From positions 1 to 34,382 of the forward strand of contig RECV01000237.1 of assembly GCA_007693845.1 (NCBI GenBank): a DNA stretch of 34,382 nt, in the 5' to 3' direction. This DNA is from Phycisphaerales bacterium (GTDB taxonomy: Bacteria; Planctomycetota; Phycisphaerae; Phycisphaerales; SM1A02). Below, one piece after another: positions 16,026 through 24,648 of the stretch (its first letter is position 1; each line of letters starts with the position of its first letter). The notes under the pieces were generated by a model that saw only the letters and a list, made by a program, of their open reading frames with translations, was not told the origin of the DNA and ran no database searches. Position numbers and translations under genes: made by a program.

Positions 16026-17504
16026 TTATCCGAGTAGCGCCAGAACGTTCTGAGCGCTGTTGTTCGCCGTGGCCAGGACCGAAGTGCCTGCCTGGGTGAG
16101 AATCTGCGCCCGCGTCAGTCGAGCCGTTTCGGCGGCAAAGTCCGTATCACGAATCTGGGATTCACTCGCGGTGATGTTCTCCACGCCGATCTGCAGGGCG
16201 CGAATGTTGGTCTGAATCGTGTTTCGCTCGACGGCACCCAGTCGACCTCGGAGCACGGAGATATCCGTGATCGCCGACTCAAGTATTCGCACCGCGTTTG
16301 AGGTTTGTCCCGCGACGAGCGAATTGGCCTGTCCGGACTTGATCGAATCCAGATGAAACCGTGTGCCGTCGATGGAGACCCCGCCGAGTCGACTGGCCGC
16401 CACCGATTGCACGCCGAATCCGATCTGCTGCGTCGCGGAGATTGTCGGCCCGAGTTGGAAAGTCGCTCCACCCCCGGTGATAAAGAACGCATCGGAATCT
16501 CCGACGTTCGTGGCAAAGTCAGAGCTGAGCGTGAGATCCAGACTGAGTGAGGGCGAGTTGAGATTAATGTCCAGCCCATTGCCGGTGGCGAGCGCGCCGT
16601 TGACAATGGCGGTGACATCCTCGCCGTTGGCCTGCTGAACGACATTCCCGCCGGGCTCGTCGAAGACCTCGAAGAAATCACCCGATGCGCCGACCCGCTT
16701 GACGGACACGAACTGATCGGAGCCGAAGCCCATTGAGTTGAACGTCAGGCCGCTAGTCTGGTCGGTTGCGCTGACGAGTGCCGCGCTGACGCCGGTCGAG
16801 TCCTTGAGCGTGTTGACGGCGGCGACAACGGCGCTCATGGCGGTGCCGGAGACGAATGAGATCGTCTGCACGCCAAGGTTGCCCGCCACTTCCAGCGTGA
16901 CGCTGCTCAGCAGTTCGCCGCTCGCGCCGCCGCTGCCGCCGGCGAGGAACAACGAGGCGGTTTCGGCGGCACCGACGACTTCGACCTGGACCTGCATGTT
17001 GTCCTGGTTGCCGAACTGAGCGCCATGAATCTTGGCTCCTTCGACCTTGCTCATGTCGATGCCGGATGTGATGTATTCCATCGATCCGTTCAACAGTTGC
17101 AAACCGGCGAAGCTGGCGGTGTTCGAGATCCGGGTGATGGATTCGATCGCGCTGTCCACCTGGAGCTGATTCGCCTCGATCTCTTCCTTGCTCATACCGC
17201 CGGTGTTCGCGGCTTCAACCACGAGCGACTTGATCGAGTTGAGCAGATCGGAGACCTCAGCGAGATACCCTTCAGTGGTCGCAATGACCGAGCTGGCGCG
17301 TTCGGAGTTCTTCACGGCCTGATCGAGGCCGCGCAGTTCACTGCGCAAGCGTTCGGAGACGATGAGGCCGGCAGGATCATCAGCACCTCGATTGATGCGC
17401 AGACCCGTGGAGAGCCGTTGCAACGAAGTTCCGAGGTCATGGTTTGACCGGGCCAGGTTTGATTGGGCGATCAGTGACGAGATGTTGGTGTTGATTCTAG
17501 CCAC
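16026..17504 (-). CDS. fliC: Flagellin
   Basis: A 492-aa filament subunit. The N-terminal D0/D1 region (I-N-T-N-I-S-S-L, R-L-S-T-G-L-R-I-N, G-A-D-D-P-A-G-L) and the C-terminal D1/D0 region (A-E-T-A-R-L-T-R-A-Q-I-L, ending in Q-N-V-L-A-L-L-G) are typical. The central part, about residues 180-380, is a variable domain containing a flagellin-hook-IN-like stretch near 215-280. The start is a GTG with AAGGAGG six bases upstream. It is the last gene of the flagellar cluster, downstream of csrA, with its own leader and a clear terminator, so it is probably also transcribed alone. Exported by the flagellar type III system, so there is no Sec signal. Confidence 0.97.
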   Translation of the reverse strand: MARINTNISSLIAQSNLARSNHDLGTSLQRLSTGLRINRGADDPAGLIVSERLRSELRGLDQAVKNSERASSVIATTEGYLAEVSDLLNSIKSLVVEAANTGGMSKEEIEANQLQVDSAIESITRISNTASFAGLQLLNGSMEYITSGIDMSKVEGAKIHGAQFGNQDNMQVQVEVVGAAETASLFLAGGSGGASGELLSSVTLEVAGNLGVQTISFVSGTAMSAVVAAVNTLKDSTGVSAALVSATDQTSGLTFNSMGFGSDQFVSVKRVGASGDFFEVFDEPGGNVVQQANGEDVTAIVNGALATGNGLDINLNSPSLSLDLTLSSDFATNVGDSDAFFITGGGATFQLGPTISATQQIGFGVQSVAASRLGGVSIDGTRFHLDSIKSGQANSLVAGQTSNAVRILESAITDISVLRGRLGAVERNTIQTNIRALQIGVENITASESQIRDTDFAAETARLTRAQILTQAGTSVLATANNSAQNVLALLG

Positions 17505-17560
17505 GGCAATCCTCCTTGATTGAGGCTAGGGGCCACGAGCGTTCCGGATGATCCGTCATC
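17505..17560 (-). promoter_or_regulatory. fliC leader with ribosome binding site and candidate CsrA sites
   Basis: The minus strand carries AAGGAGG at 17511-17517, six bases before the GTG start. Two further GGA triplets (revcomp of 17543-17545 and 17552-17554) flank a small hairpin CGGAT-C-ATCCG. GGA in or near a hairpin plus a GGA-containing Shine-Dalgarno is the CsrA target layout known from Bacillus hag. csrA and fliW being adjacent supports this; binding itself is inferred. Confidence 0.45.
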
Positions 17561-17589
17561 TCACATGAACAGCTCAGGATACGGGCGAC

Positions 17590-17616
17590 AAATCGGCGTT
17601 GGGCCAGGGTTCTTGC
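17590..17616 (-). promoter_or_regulatory. Weak sigma-28-like promoter candidate for fliC
   Basis: On the minus strand GCCGATTT (17597 to 17590) matches 6 of 8 bases of the GCCGATAA -10 of FliA promoters, with GCAA (17616 to 17613) exactly 15 bases upstream in place of TAAA. Position suits a leader of about 80 bases. The -35 match is poor. Confidence 0.3.
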
Positions 17617-17627
17617 GTTTGAATGCA

Positions 17628-17921
17628 TTACGCGCTCTCCCTTGCCGCAGTGTTGATGCGTCCGGCGGCGGGCATGTTTTTCTTCTGCCCCTTGCCGGAC
17701 CGGACGGGCGAGCGAACGGTCTCAAGCTGTTCGCCGGTGAGTTTGGCGGCTTGCTCGTTCTCGCGTTTGATGGCTTCGTACACCTCTTTGCGGTGCACGG
17801 GAATATGCGAAGGGGCTTTAATTCCGAGGCGGACTTTGTCGCCGCGAATGTCGACAACAGTCAGCTCGATGTCATCCCCAATGATGATCGTTTCGTCACG
17901 ATGGCGTGAAAGCACCAGCAT
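17628..17921 (-). CDS. csrA: Translational regulator CsrA
   Basis: The product is 97 aa. The first 55 or so residues are a full CsrA/RsmA domain: [24 protein letters not shown], and the RNA-contacting I-P-V-H-R-K-E-V-Y block with its Arg. CsrA binds GGA motifs in mRNA leaders and blocks ribosomes; in bacteria with FliW it represses flagellin until FliW captures it. A C-terminal extension of about 35 residues rich in R, K, S and G exceeds the usual 60-75 aa length. A perfect GGAAGGAG lies seven bases before the ATG at 17921, so longer upstream starts are rejected. fliW lies directly upstream and fliC downstream. Confidence 0.96.
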   Translation of the reverse strand: MLVLSRHRDETIIIGDDIELTVVDIRGDKVRLGIKAPSHIPVHRKEVYEAIKRENEQAAKLTGEQLETVRSPVRSGKGQKKNMPAAGRINTAARESA

Positions 17922-17928
17922 GCGTAGA

Positions 17929-17936
17929 CTCCTTCC
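17929..17936 (-). promoter_or_regulatory. Ribosome binding site that decides the csrA start
   Basis: GGAAGGAG on the minus strand ends seven bases before the ATG at 17921, which is also the conserved CsrA N terminus. Confidence 0.75.
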
Positions 17937-18059
17937 GTGGATGCGGATTCGCGCACCGGATGTCCGGCGATTGAATCCCGGCCGCCGCATCCCTGCCGCG
18001 ACCTGCGTTCTTCGTGCCACCATCGGTTGATGAAGTGACACCCTCAACCCGTCGCCGGC

Positions 18060-18506
18060 TCATGCCGAAGCGGCGCGGGCCTGCTCGCCGAGCCGCACGA
18101 TGGCGTGACGGGTCGTCCAGCGCTTTTCCGCCAGAACCAGTTGCATAGCGCAGTGATTCTTCAGATTGATCACGATCGGCCCCTGCATGTTCGCAGTGAG
18201 CGTCTGCTCGTACTTGTTGACGATCACCAGCACCTGGGCATTGTCGAGCGAATCCAGTTGCAGATCGTCCATCTGCTCGCGGCGAATCGTCGCTTCGTAC
18301 TTCTCCACCCACAAGCTGGGGTCGGTGACGACGAAAGCCAGGTCCGGCGCTTCCAGCGACTGAAGCCAGAAGAAGACGCCTTCCTCATCCGGCTGCAGCA
18401 GCACGAAGTTCCGGAAGCTCGAAAAGCCGAGCAATCCACTGGGGAAGTTGATGACGCGATCATCATCAACCGTAACCGTTCCGAATCGAGTCGTTTGCAC
18501 GTCCAT
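18060..18506 (-). CDS. fliW: Flagellar assembly factor FliW
   Basis: A 148-aa cytoplasmic protein. Family features are the opening V-Q-T-T-R-F-G, I-N-F-P-S-G-L-L-G-F, F-F-W-L-Q-S-L-E-A-P-D-L-A-F-V-V, and N-M-Q-G-P-I-V-I-N near the C terminus. FliW binds flagellin and CsrA in turn, coupling flagellin translation to export (partner switching). The ATG at 18506 has GGAG seven bases upstream and gives the normal FliW N terminus and length; in-frame ATGs at 18530, 18536 and 18587 are less supported. It precedes csrA by 138 bases. Confidence 0.95.
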   Translation of the reverse strand: MDVQTTRFGTVTVDDDRVINFPSGLLGFSSFRNFVLLQPDEEGVFFWLQSLEAPDLAFVVTDPSLWVEKYEATIRREQMDDLQLDSLDNAQVLVIVNKYEQTLTANMQGPIVINLKNHCAMQLVLAEKRWTTRHAIVRLGEQARAASA

Positions 18507-18630
18507 TTGAACGCTCCAGTCCTCGGCCATGTCCATCCTGGTCGTCGTACCCGACTCAACTCCAAGTCGGGACTGACCTCCTGTCATCAGCGGACGCGAT
18601 CGGCCGGAGATCGCGCCGCTGCTTTACGAA

Positions 18631-20613
18631 CTAACGAAGAAAATCGAGCAAGCTCAGACTGTTCACGCGGCTGGTCGTCTGCAGGCCGGCCAGCAGTTGC
18701 TGTTCCAGCGTGGCGAACCGCATCGCCGCTTCCGTGAAATCAAGATCCTGTACCTGGCTCTTCAAACTCATGTCCTGTATCTGCATGTCTTCTTCACGAA
18801 TCTTGGCATCGGAGAGACGCCGGCTTCGGGCACCAACCTCGCCTCGTACCTGAGCGAAACGATCCAAATCGTCTTCCAGCTTGGCGGTAGCAAACTCGAT
18901 GCCAGTGGAATCATCGCTTTTCAGGGCCTTGGCAAGAGCCATCAGGTTCGTAATCACGCTGTCAACGGCAACCGTTGCGCGATCTTCACCGGTCAATATT
19001 GCGCCGTCGGTCGAGCCGAGCAGCCCCAGGTCCGCCGCCGCGCCCGAATTGTTCATCTTCGTGACCGAGGTTGTCGTGCCCGGCGTGTTGTCGGTCAGCG
19101 TGATCCCGTTGCCATCCGCCGCGAGTCCCGCCTCGAAATCAGCCGGCACCGCCACGCCTTCCGCGATCGCCGCGTCGTTGATCATGTCCAGCACATCCTG
19201 AACGGTGATCGCGCCGGCGAGATCGACCTCGATCTCCGTGCCGTCCTTCAACGTAATCATGAAGTCCACATCACGGTCCGGGTCCGGCAGGCCGGTGACC
19301 GGATCGGAATTGCCCGATTCAATCGACACCCCACGGCCGTTGTTGAAGTCGCTCAGCAATGTACTCGCGCTCAGGGACCGAACGCCGAGTTCCGTGGCGG
19401 TGGTTCCACCTGCGACTTCACTGATGCTCATGGCCCCGCCGGAGAGTTCATTGACGAAATTCAGTCGATCGCCCGCCTCGTTGATCTCGACCCGGATGCC
19501 GATGTTGAGCGAGTCCACCGCATTCATGATGTCGCGAACCGTTTCCGCGCCGGAGAGATCCAGATCGCGCACCTGACCGGCATTTTCGAGGCGAATCGTG
19601 CCGAGCGGAACGGTCACGCCGGAGAGACTGGTGACCGGCGTCATTTCGGTGAGCTTCGGGTCCAGATCCTGGCCCGTGGTCGTGCCGGCATCGAACGCCC
19701 CGGCGATCCCGAGGTCCGCCGCGATCGTGTCTGCGGTGAGATCGGTGATGGTGACGACGGACCCGCCGCTCGGAATGATTTCCAGGCGATTGCCCGTGAC
19801 CGGATCGATCTGAACCACCGCGCCGGGATCGGTCTGTTGAATGGCGGCTTCGAGCGCATCGATGACATCCTGCACATCGTGCGCGGAGCTGAGGTCGACC
19901 GCAGAGGTCACCCCGTCCACATCTACGGTGATCGTTCCCTTGCTCACGCCGAGTCCGCGCGCGCCGTTCAGATCCTGCAACCGCGTGGAACCAACCATCT
20001 GCGGATCGAGGTCGCGGCTTCCTTCGACGCGCGTGCTCTTCACGCCGAACGCCTGATCGGCACCCACGGTGATGGGGAACGGCCGCGGCAGGCCCATGTC
20101 CGTGAAGAGACCATTGCCTTCACCCTGATACTTCCAGCCGCCAAGCAGTTCGACCATGGGCTGCTTGCCACTGGCGCTGCCGCCGAAGAGATGAATCCCC
20201 TGGTACTTGCGATTGGCGATGGAGACCATTTCGTTGACCATGGACTCGATCACGACCGCCATGGATTTCCGCGTCGCTTTGTCGCTGGTCGCGCCGACCT
20301 GGCTCAGACCGATTTCCTTGGCTTCCAGCAACATGTTGGTCGCATCCCCCAACGCCGAATCGATCGTGTTCAGGACCGACTCGCCGTGACCGATATTGCG
20401 GATGCGCTGCGTTCGTCGTTCGATCTGGTCGTCGAGAACGCTGATCGTTCCCGCTTCGGCGGCGCTGTCCGACGGCCGATTGATTTTCTGACCGGAGGCG
20501 AGCTGAACCTGAAGATTCAGGAGACTCTGATTGGTCCGGTTGAGCGAGTTGAGCATGATGCTCGAGGCCAGCGTGTTGGGCACCCGCGCCAGATTTGAAG
20601 GAATGCTGCTCAT
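18631..20613 (-). CDS. flgL: Flagellar hook-associated protein FlgL, with enlarged central domain
   Basis: The protein is 660 aa, about twice the usual 300. The N-terminal part (S-L-L-N-L-Q-V-Q-L-A-S-G, then P-S-D-S-A-A-E-A) and the C-terminal coil (D-L-D-F-T-E-A-A-M-R-F-A-T-L-E-Q-Q-L, ending S-L-L-D-F-L-R) are the conserved flagellin-like D0/D1 halves. The extra region, about residues 225-540, holds three copies of a flagellin-hook-IN-like unit: a D-L-S/A-G/S-A-x-T/D-V-Q/R-D strand-helix block followed some 40-70 residues later by A-x-x-L-G. FlgL joins the hook-FlgK junction to the filament. The gene ends 124 bases before fliW. Confidence 0.93.
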   Translation of the reverse strand: MSSIPSNLARVPNTLASSIMLNSLNRTNQSLLNLQVQLASGQKINRPSDSAAEAGTISVLDDQIERRTQRIRNIGHGESVLNTIDSALGDATNMLLEAKEIGLSQVGATSDKATRKSMAVVIESMVNEMVSIANRKYQGIHLFGGSASGKQPMVELLGGWKYQGEGNGLFTDMGLPRPFPITVGADQAFGVKSTRVEGSRDLDPQMVGSTRLQDLNGARGLGVSKGTITVDVDGVTSAVDLSSAHDVQDVIDALEAAIQQTDPGAVVQIDPVTGNRLEIIPSGGSVVTITDLTADTIAADLGIAGAFDAGTTTGQDLDPKLTEMTPVTSLSGVTVPLGTIRLENAGQVRDLDLSGAETVRDIMNAVDSLNIGIRVEINEAGDRLNFVNELSGGAMSISEVAGGTTATELGVRSLSASTLLSDFNNGRGVSIESGNSDPVTGLPDPDRDVDFMITLKDGTEIEVDLAGAITVQDVLDMINDAAIAEGVAVPADFEAGLAADGNGITLTDNTPGTTTSVTKMNNSGAAADLGLLGSTDGAILTGEDRATVAVDSVITNLMALAKALKSDDSTGIEFATAKLEDDLDRFAQVRGEVGARSRRLSDAKIREEDMQIQDMSLKSQVQDLDFTEAAMRFATLEQQLLAGLQTTSRVNSLSLLDFLR

Positions 20614-20655
20614 GAATCTCGATACTCCGTCACGGAACGAATGCGGCGACGCGGA

Positions 20656-22350
20656 TCAGGCAATGCTGATTAACGTTTGCAGCATTTCATCAATCACGTT
20701 GATGTAACGGGCCGCGGCCTGGAACTGTCTTTGGAAGGTCAACAGGTTGATCGACTCCTCGTCGAGTGAAACGCCCGAGACGGCCTGGATCTGTGCGTTC
20801 AACCCTTCGCGAACCACGCGCGAGGAATCAACCGCGGAATTCGCAGCGCTGGTGCGCGTGGCGAGCGAAGTCACCGAGCCCTGCCAGAACTCGCGCAGAC
20901 TCTTGCCGCCCAACTCGCTGAACGGGGTATCCTGCAGTTCAGCAATGGCGTTGGCGGTTTCGTTCGATCCTGAGATATGCCCCGTCCCCGCCGCCAACAT
21001 CGAGGGATTGTCCTGAACCAACTGGTTGACATTGATGTCGGAAGCATTGGAACCGGTGAAGAACGTGTTGAGCCCGAGTGCCGCCAGCGCGCCGCTTGTG
21101 TCATCGGAAAAGCTGATTTCAAATCCCGCCGCGGCGTCGAGCGTCAACGGTCCGCCGATGCCGATCCCCGCGGTCACGTTCGGCACGCCGACGATGTTGT
21201 TGATCTTGTCCACGAGGTCGTTCAGCGAATCCACATTGCCATCGACCTTAATTTCATGCGTCGTGCGAACGCCCGTGTCCTGATGCGTCACGTGGATGAA
21301 GAAGCTGCCGTTTTCAATTTTGAACGGCAAGTCGGCGGCAGTGGAGTTCAGCGTGTCCGCCGGATCCATCACCGGGTTCGACGCGGTCAGACTGGTGAAT
21401 CCCTGCTTGCCCTGCCCCTGTGAGTGCAGGCGGTTGACCTGAAAGATGAGCTGGGCGGCAAAGTCGTCGATCACCTGAATCGCGGGATCAACCGTTTCCT
21501 TCTTCTGCCGCATCAGTCCGCCGATCTTGCCATCGCGGACGTCGAGTTGTTCCCCATCGTCCTTGACCCGGACACTGACCTTCAACTCACCGCCGACGGT
21601 TTCCTTGCGAACCTCGACGCCGCGGGAGTCGCCGCCGAGCACAATCGGCACCGAGTTGACGTGTACGTCGACGTTGCCGTTCGGCTGCTCGTACACGGTG
21701 ATGTCCATGTACGTCGCCAGATCATTGAGCATCTGATCCCGGTGATCGCGCAGGGAGCTGATCTCGCCCGCACCGGCTTCGGTACTCGTGATCTGCTGAT
21801 TCAGACTGGCGATCTGGGACAAAAGGTCGTTCGCGGCCTCTTCCGCGCCGCCGAGCGCGCGTGTGATTTCATCCTGAATGCGCAGATAGTCGGTGCGCAT
21901 GGAGCTGAGACGATTGGCGAGACTGATGCCTTCCTGAATCGTCACGCCGCGCACCGCGTTGTCCTGCGGGTTGTTCGCCAGTTCGGAGAAGCTGTTGAAG
22001 AAATTGCTGAGCAGGGTGGAGAGGTCGTTGTCCGTGAGCTCGTTCTGGATCGCCTCGATCGAGGAGAGAAATCGCTGATCCATGAGCGAGGAGTTCTCCC
22101 GGCTGAGCGCATCACGAAACCGCGCCTGCATGGCGGTGTCGATCTCCCGGCGAATGGTGAGCAGTTTGACGCCCTGACCGATGAACTGTCCGGGGGCGAT
22201 CTGCTGGCTGTTGTTCGGCGACAGGTGAGCGGTCCGGCGGTGGAAGCCGGGCGTGGCGGCGTTCGCCATGTTGTCGCCGGCCACCTGCAGCGCCGTCTGG
22301 CTGACCTGCATGGCGGAGCGTCCGACCTGTAGTGCACCGTTGAGACTCAT
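20656..22350 (-). CDS. flgK: Flagellar hook-associated protein FlgK
   Basis: A 564-aa hook-filament junction protein. The N terminus A-L-Q-V-A-G-D-N-M-A-N-A-A-T-P-G-F is the rod/hook-family signature, and the D-x-x-L-R-D-H-R-D-Q-M-L-N-D-L-A block is the FlgK N-D1 marker. The C terminus ends with S-G-V-S-L-D-E-E-S, L-L-T-F-Q-R-Q-F-Q-A-A-A-R-Y-I and a helical tail. Length is normal. Its gene follows flgN by 45 bases and precedes flgL by 42, so the three are almost certainly one transcript; FlgN is the FlgK/FlgL export chaperone. Confidence 0.97.
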   Translation of the reverse strand: MSLNGALQVGRSAMQVSQTALQVAGDNMANAATPGFHRRTAHLSPNNSQQIAPGQFIGQGVKLLTIRREIDTAMQARFRDALSRENSSLMDQRFLSSIEAIQNELTDNDLSTLLSNFFNSFSELANNPQDNAVRGVTIQEGISLANRLSSMRTDYLRIQDEITRALGGAEEAANDLLSQIASLNQQITSTEAGAGEISSLRDHRDQMLNDLATYMDITVYEQPNGNVDVHVNSVPIVLGGDSRGVEVRKETVGGELKVSVRVKDDGEQLDVRDGKIGGLMRQKKETVDPAIQVIDDFAAQLIFQVNRLHSQGQGKQGFTSLTASNPVMDPADTLNSTAADLPFKIENGSFFIHVTHQDTGVRTTHEIKVDGNVDSLNDLVDKINNIVGVPNVTAGIGIGGPLTLDAAAGFEISFSDDTSGALAALGLNTFFTGSNASDINVNQLVQDNPSMLAAGTGHISGSNETANAIAELQDTPFSELGGKSLREFWQGSVTSLATRTSAANSAVDSSRVVREGLNAQIQAVSGVSLDEESINLLTFQRQFQAAARYINVIDEMLQTLISIA

Positions 22351-22395
22351 GGAAGCGGATCCTGCAAAGCGAATGCCAGAGACGTGGCCGCTGGC

Positions 22396-22917
22396 TCAGG
22401 TTTTCAAATCAACGCAGAAGTCCATCTGCGCGCCGACGGCCACGCGCCCGCTGCTGCCGTACACCCCCGCGCGACTGAGCGCCCAGTTCACGCGCTGCAT
22501 CACGCCGGCCATGTGATTGGCCAACACCTCCGCCGCGGTTCGCACCACCGAACTGGCGTGCCGAACGTCCTCGACGCGTTCACGCAATTGTTGTGCGGCG
22601 TGCTCAATCTCACTCCGCCGGGGCTCATCCACCGCCGCCGCGATCCGACTGACGGACAATGGCTCATCCCCGCGCGCGCCGATCAGCGGCGCGATTCTCC
22701 GGAGCAGTTCCTGGCGGTGCCGATCCATCTCCAGAATCCGGCGCGCGATTTCGCGCTCACGATCCGCCAGTTCGCCGATCTTCTGCATCTGCGCTTCGCG
22801 CACCGCCTGTCGTTTCTCTTCGAGCAGTTCCAACAGTCGGGCGTGTTCGTGCGTCATGGCGTGCATGAGCTTTTCCAACGCTTCGACGAGGGCATCACGG
22901 GATTCCTGCGTACTCAT
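22396..22917 (-). CDS. flgN: FlgN-family flagellar export chaperone
   Basis: The 173-aa product is almost wholly helical with heptad-like Leu spacing, predicted coiled coil at residues 10-80 and 95-130, with no membrane segment. This shape, length, and the position directly upstream of flgK identify it as FlgN, the chaperone for FlgK and FlgL; sequence conservation in this family is low, so context carries much of the call. AGGAGA lies a few bases before the ATG at 22917; a GTG three bases upstream is also possible. Confidence 0.85.
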   Translation of the reverse strand: MSTQESRDALVEALEKLMHAMTHEHARLLELLEEKRQAVREAQMQKIGELADREREIARRILEMDRHRQELLRRIAPLIGARGDEPLSVSRIAAAVDEPRRSEIEHAAQQLRERVEDVRHASSVVRTAAEVLANHMAGVMQRVNWALSRAGVYGSSGRVAVGAQMDFCVDLKT

Positions 22918-22951
22918 CACGATCTCCTCAAATCAGTTGCCGGTCGTACCG

Positions 22952-23332
22952 TCATCCCTGAAGATCCATCCGGGCGACGGGGGCCGCTTCGCTCTCTTCA
23001 AATCTTGCGGCATAACGGTCCGCGATCGTGTCGACGATCGGAAAGTTGGCTGCCTTCACCACGCGGTCGGCGACATGCTGATCAAACACCGGGCCGAACC
23101 GCTTTTCGGCCATATTGGGCGCAAACGGTCCGGTCGCGTTGAAGGTGTTCTCGCGGAGCGTCGCCAGGATCGGGATCACCAGCGACGACGCGACGAACTG
23201 CTCGGCCGCCTCCTGCGCTTTTTCGCGCAGCGTCTTTTCAAATCCGCCTTTCGACGACGAAGAATCGGCGCGATGATTGATCTCCGACATCGCCATCTTC
23301 AACTCGCCGGCTTGTATCGTTGAGTTCATCAT
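22952..23332 (-). CDS. flgJ: Rod-binding protein, FlgJ N-terminal domain only
   Basis: A 126-aa protein. Residues 30-110 match the FlgJ rod-binding domain: F-E-K-T-L-R-E-K-A-Q-E-A-A-E-Q-F-V-A-S-S, P-I-L-A-T-L-R-E-N, F-G-P-V-F-D-Q-H-V-A-D-R. The C-terminal muramidase domain of enterobacterial FlgJ is absent, so it can only help rod assembly; cell-wall digestion must come from elsewhere. No signal peptide. The ATG at 23332 overlaps the flgI stop by one base (TGATG), giving translational coupling; ATGs a little further in (23329, 23296, 23290) cannot be ruled out. Confidence 0.88.
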   Translation of the reverse strand: MMNSTIQAGELKMAMSEINHRADSSSSKGGFEKTLREKAQEAAEQFVASSLVIPILATLRENTFNATGPFAPNMAEKRFGPVFDQHVADRVVKAANFPIVDTIADRYAARFEESEAAPVARMDLQG

Positions 23333-24444
23333 CAGTGCACCACCACTTGCGCGTGCAGCGCGCCGGTCTTTTTCAGCTCGTGAATGATGGCGATCTGGTC
23401 CTCGACCGGAACCTTCAGTTGATCGAGCGCCTGCAGCAGTTCAACCAGCTTCGTCGAGGCCCGGCTGCGGCGGTCCGTCGTATCAAGCCCGGTCCACCGA
23501 GTAGTTTCAATCAACGGATCGAATTCGTTCGGCTCCGGCTCGGGCGTGATACTCGTGATCGTGAGCCCGCGGTGAGTGATCCCCACCGGCCCGATTTCAA
23601 CATTCCCGGTCACGAGAATGATGCCCTGCTTCTCATTGATCACAATGCGCGCCTCGGTCTGGATGAGCGACGCATCGAGCGGAATGGTCATCAGGTTGGC
23701 AATGAACTGAGCCGGGTATTCACGATCCGCCGGCGGAAGCGTAATGCGAATGTTCTTGGCGTCTTCCACCCGCGCGATTTCGGTGTAACCGTCCAGAACG
23801 AATTCATCGTTGATCGAGGAGGCAATCGTCGTCGCTACGGGGTACCCGGCGTACTGATCCTTCAGGACGAGCGTCATCGTGCCGCTCGATGTGACGGGGT
23901 TGGTTCGGATATCCACCAGCATCTGCCCGCCCTGCCGCACGACGCCGGCACGCGGATTTTCTCCTTCAATGAAGACCTGGCCGCTGGCGTAGGCCATGGG
24001 CTGCAAGTCCGCCGCATCCGGCCGGGGCGGACGCAGCATCGAGACGACCAGCCGCCCGCCGGCCAGACTGCTGGCATTGAACATCGTCTCGACATGCACG
24101 TTCAGGCGGTCGCCCTCCCGGACCCCCGCCGCCGGGATTTCCATCGTGACCTGCACGAGGGCGTACGCATCGGCCCGGGCGAGTTCATCCACGCTGGTGA
24201 TCGGATTGCCCAGGTTGGTGAACAATTGCGCATACGGTCGGGCGGCGACGAGGGAGTCACGCGAACGATCGCCGGTGCCATCGAGACCGATCACGATGCC
24301 CATGCCGGTGAGGATGTTTCGTTCCTGACCTTTGATGCGCACCAAATCCTGCACCGAGGTGGCGTGGGACACCGGGTTCAAACCGAGTAGCGCAACAATC
24401 GCGCTGATCAGGACTGCGGGAATAAGCAACTTCTGCCGAATCAT
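23332..24444 (-). CDS. flgI: Flagellar P-ring protein FlgI
   Basis: A 370-aa protein secreted to the periplasm, where it forms the P ring around the flagellar rod. A Sec signal peptide (M-I-R-Q-K-L-L-I-P, hydrophobic core, cleavage after S-H-A) precedes conserved blocks V-Q-D-L-V-R-I-K-G-Q-E-R-N, G-I-V-I-G-L-D-G-T-G-D, Y-A-L-V-Q-V-T, P-A-A-G-V-R-E-G-D-R-L-N-V, and T-E-A-R-I-V-I-N-E-K-Q-G-I-I. A perfect AGGAGG lies six bases before the ATG at 24444, so the longer frame to 24513 is rejected. It is the first flagellar gene in the window; a Gram-negative envelope is implied. Confidence 0.97.
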   Translation of the reverse strand: MIRQKLLIPAVLISAIVALLGLNPVSHATSVQDLVRIKGQERNILTGMGIVIGLDGTGDRSRDSLVAARPYAQLFTNLGNPITSVDELARADAYALVQVTMEIPAAGVREGDRLNVHVETMFNASSLAGGRLVVSMLRPPRPDAADLQPMAYASGQVFIEGENPRAGVVRQGGQMLVDIRTNPVTSSGTMTLVLKDQYAGYPVATTIASSINDEFVLDGYTEIARVEDAKNIRITLPPADREYPAQFIANLMTIPLDASLIQTEARIVINEKQGIILVTGNVEIGPVGITHRGLTITSITPEPEPNEFDPLIETTRWTGLDTTDRRSRASTKLVELLQALDQLKVPVEDQIAIIHELKKTGALHAQVVVH

Positions 24445-24450
24445 GCGGGA

Positions 24451-24456
24451 CCTCCT
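24451..24456 (-). promoter_or_regulatory. Ribosome binding site that decides the flgI start
   Basis: AGGAGG on the minus strand six bases before the ATG at 24444, immediately ahead of the signal peptide. Confidence 0.75.
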
Positions 24457-24648
24457 GTCCACAAACCGGGGTTCAATGGAAGGAAGCAAACCGCACGCCA
24501 GTGATGGACTCACTGAGATGTCCCGCAGAGATTCAGAATGATTCGCACGGATGGCACATCGACCAACCGCCCGAATTGGCGACGGTGAGTTGTTGACGTT
24601 TGCTCCGGCTCAATGAATCCGTGAGGGCGATCAGCCCCGTCGCCGGCG

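Noticed and set aside
18697-20598. 633-codon plus-strand frame
   Set aside because: Antisense to flgL; R/D/H-rich shadow composition and no family features.
21424-22332. 302-codon plus-strand frame
   Set aside because: Antisense to flgK; no ribosome binding site or family features.
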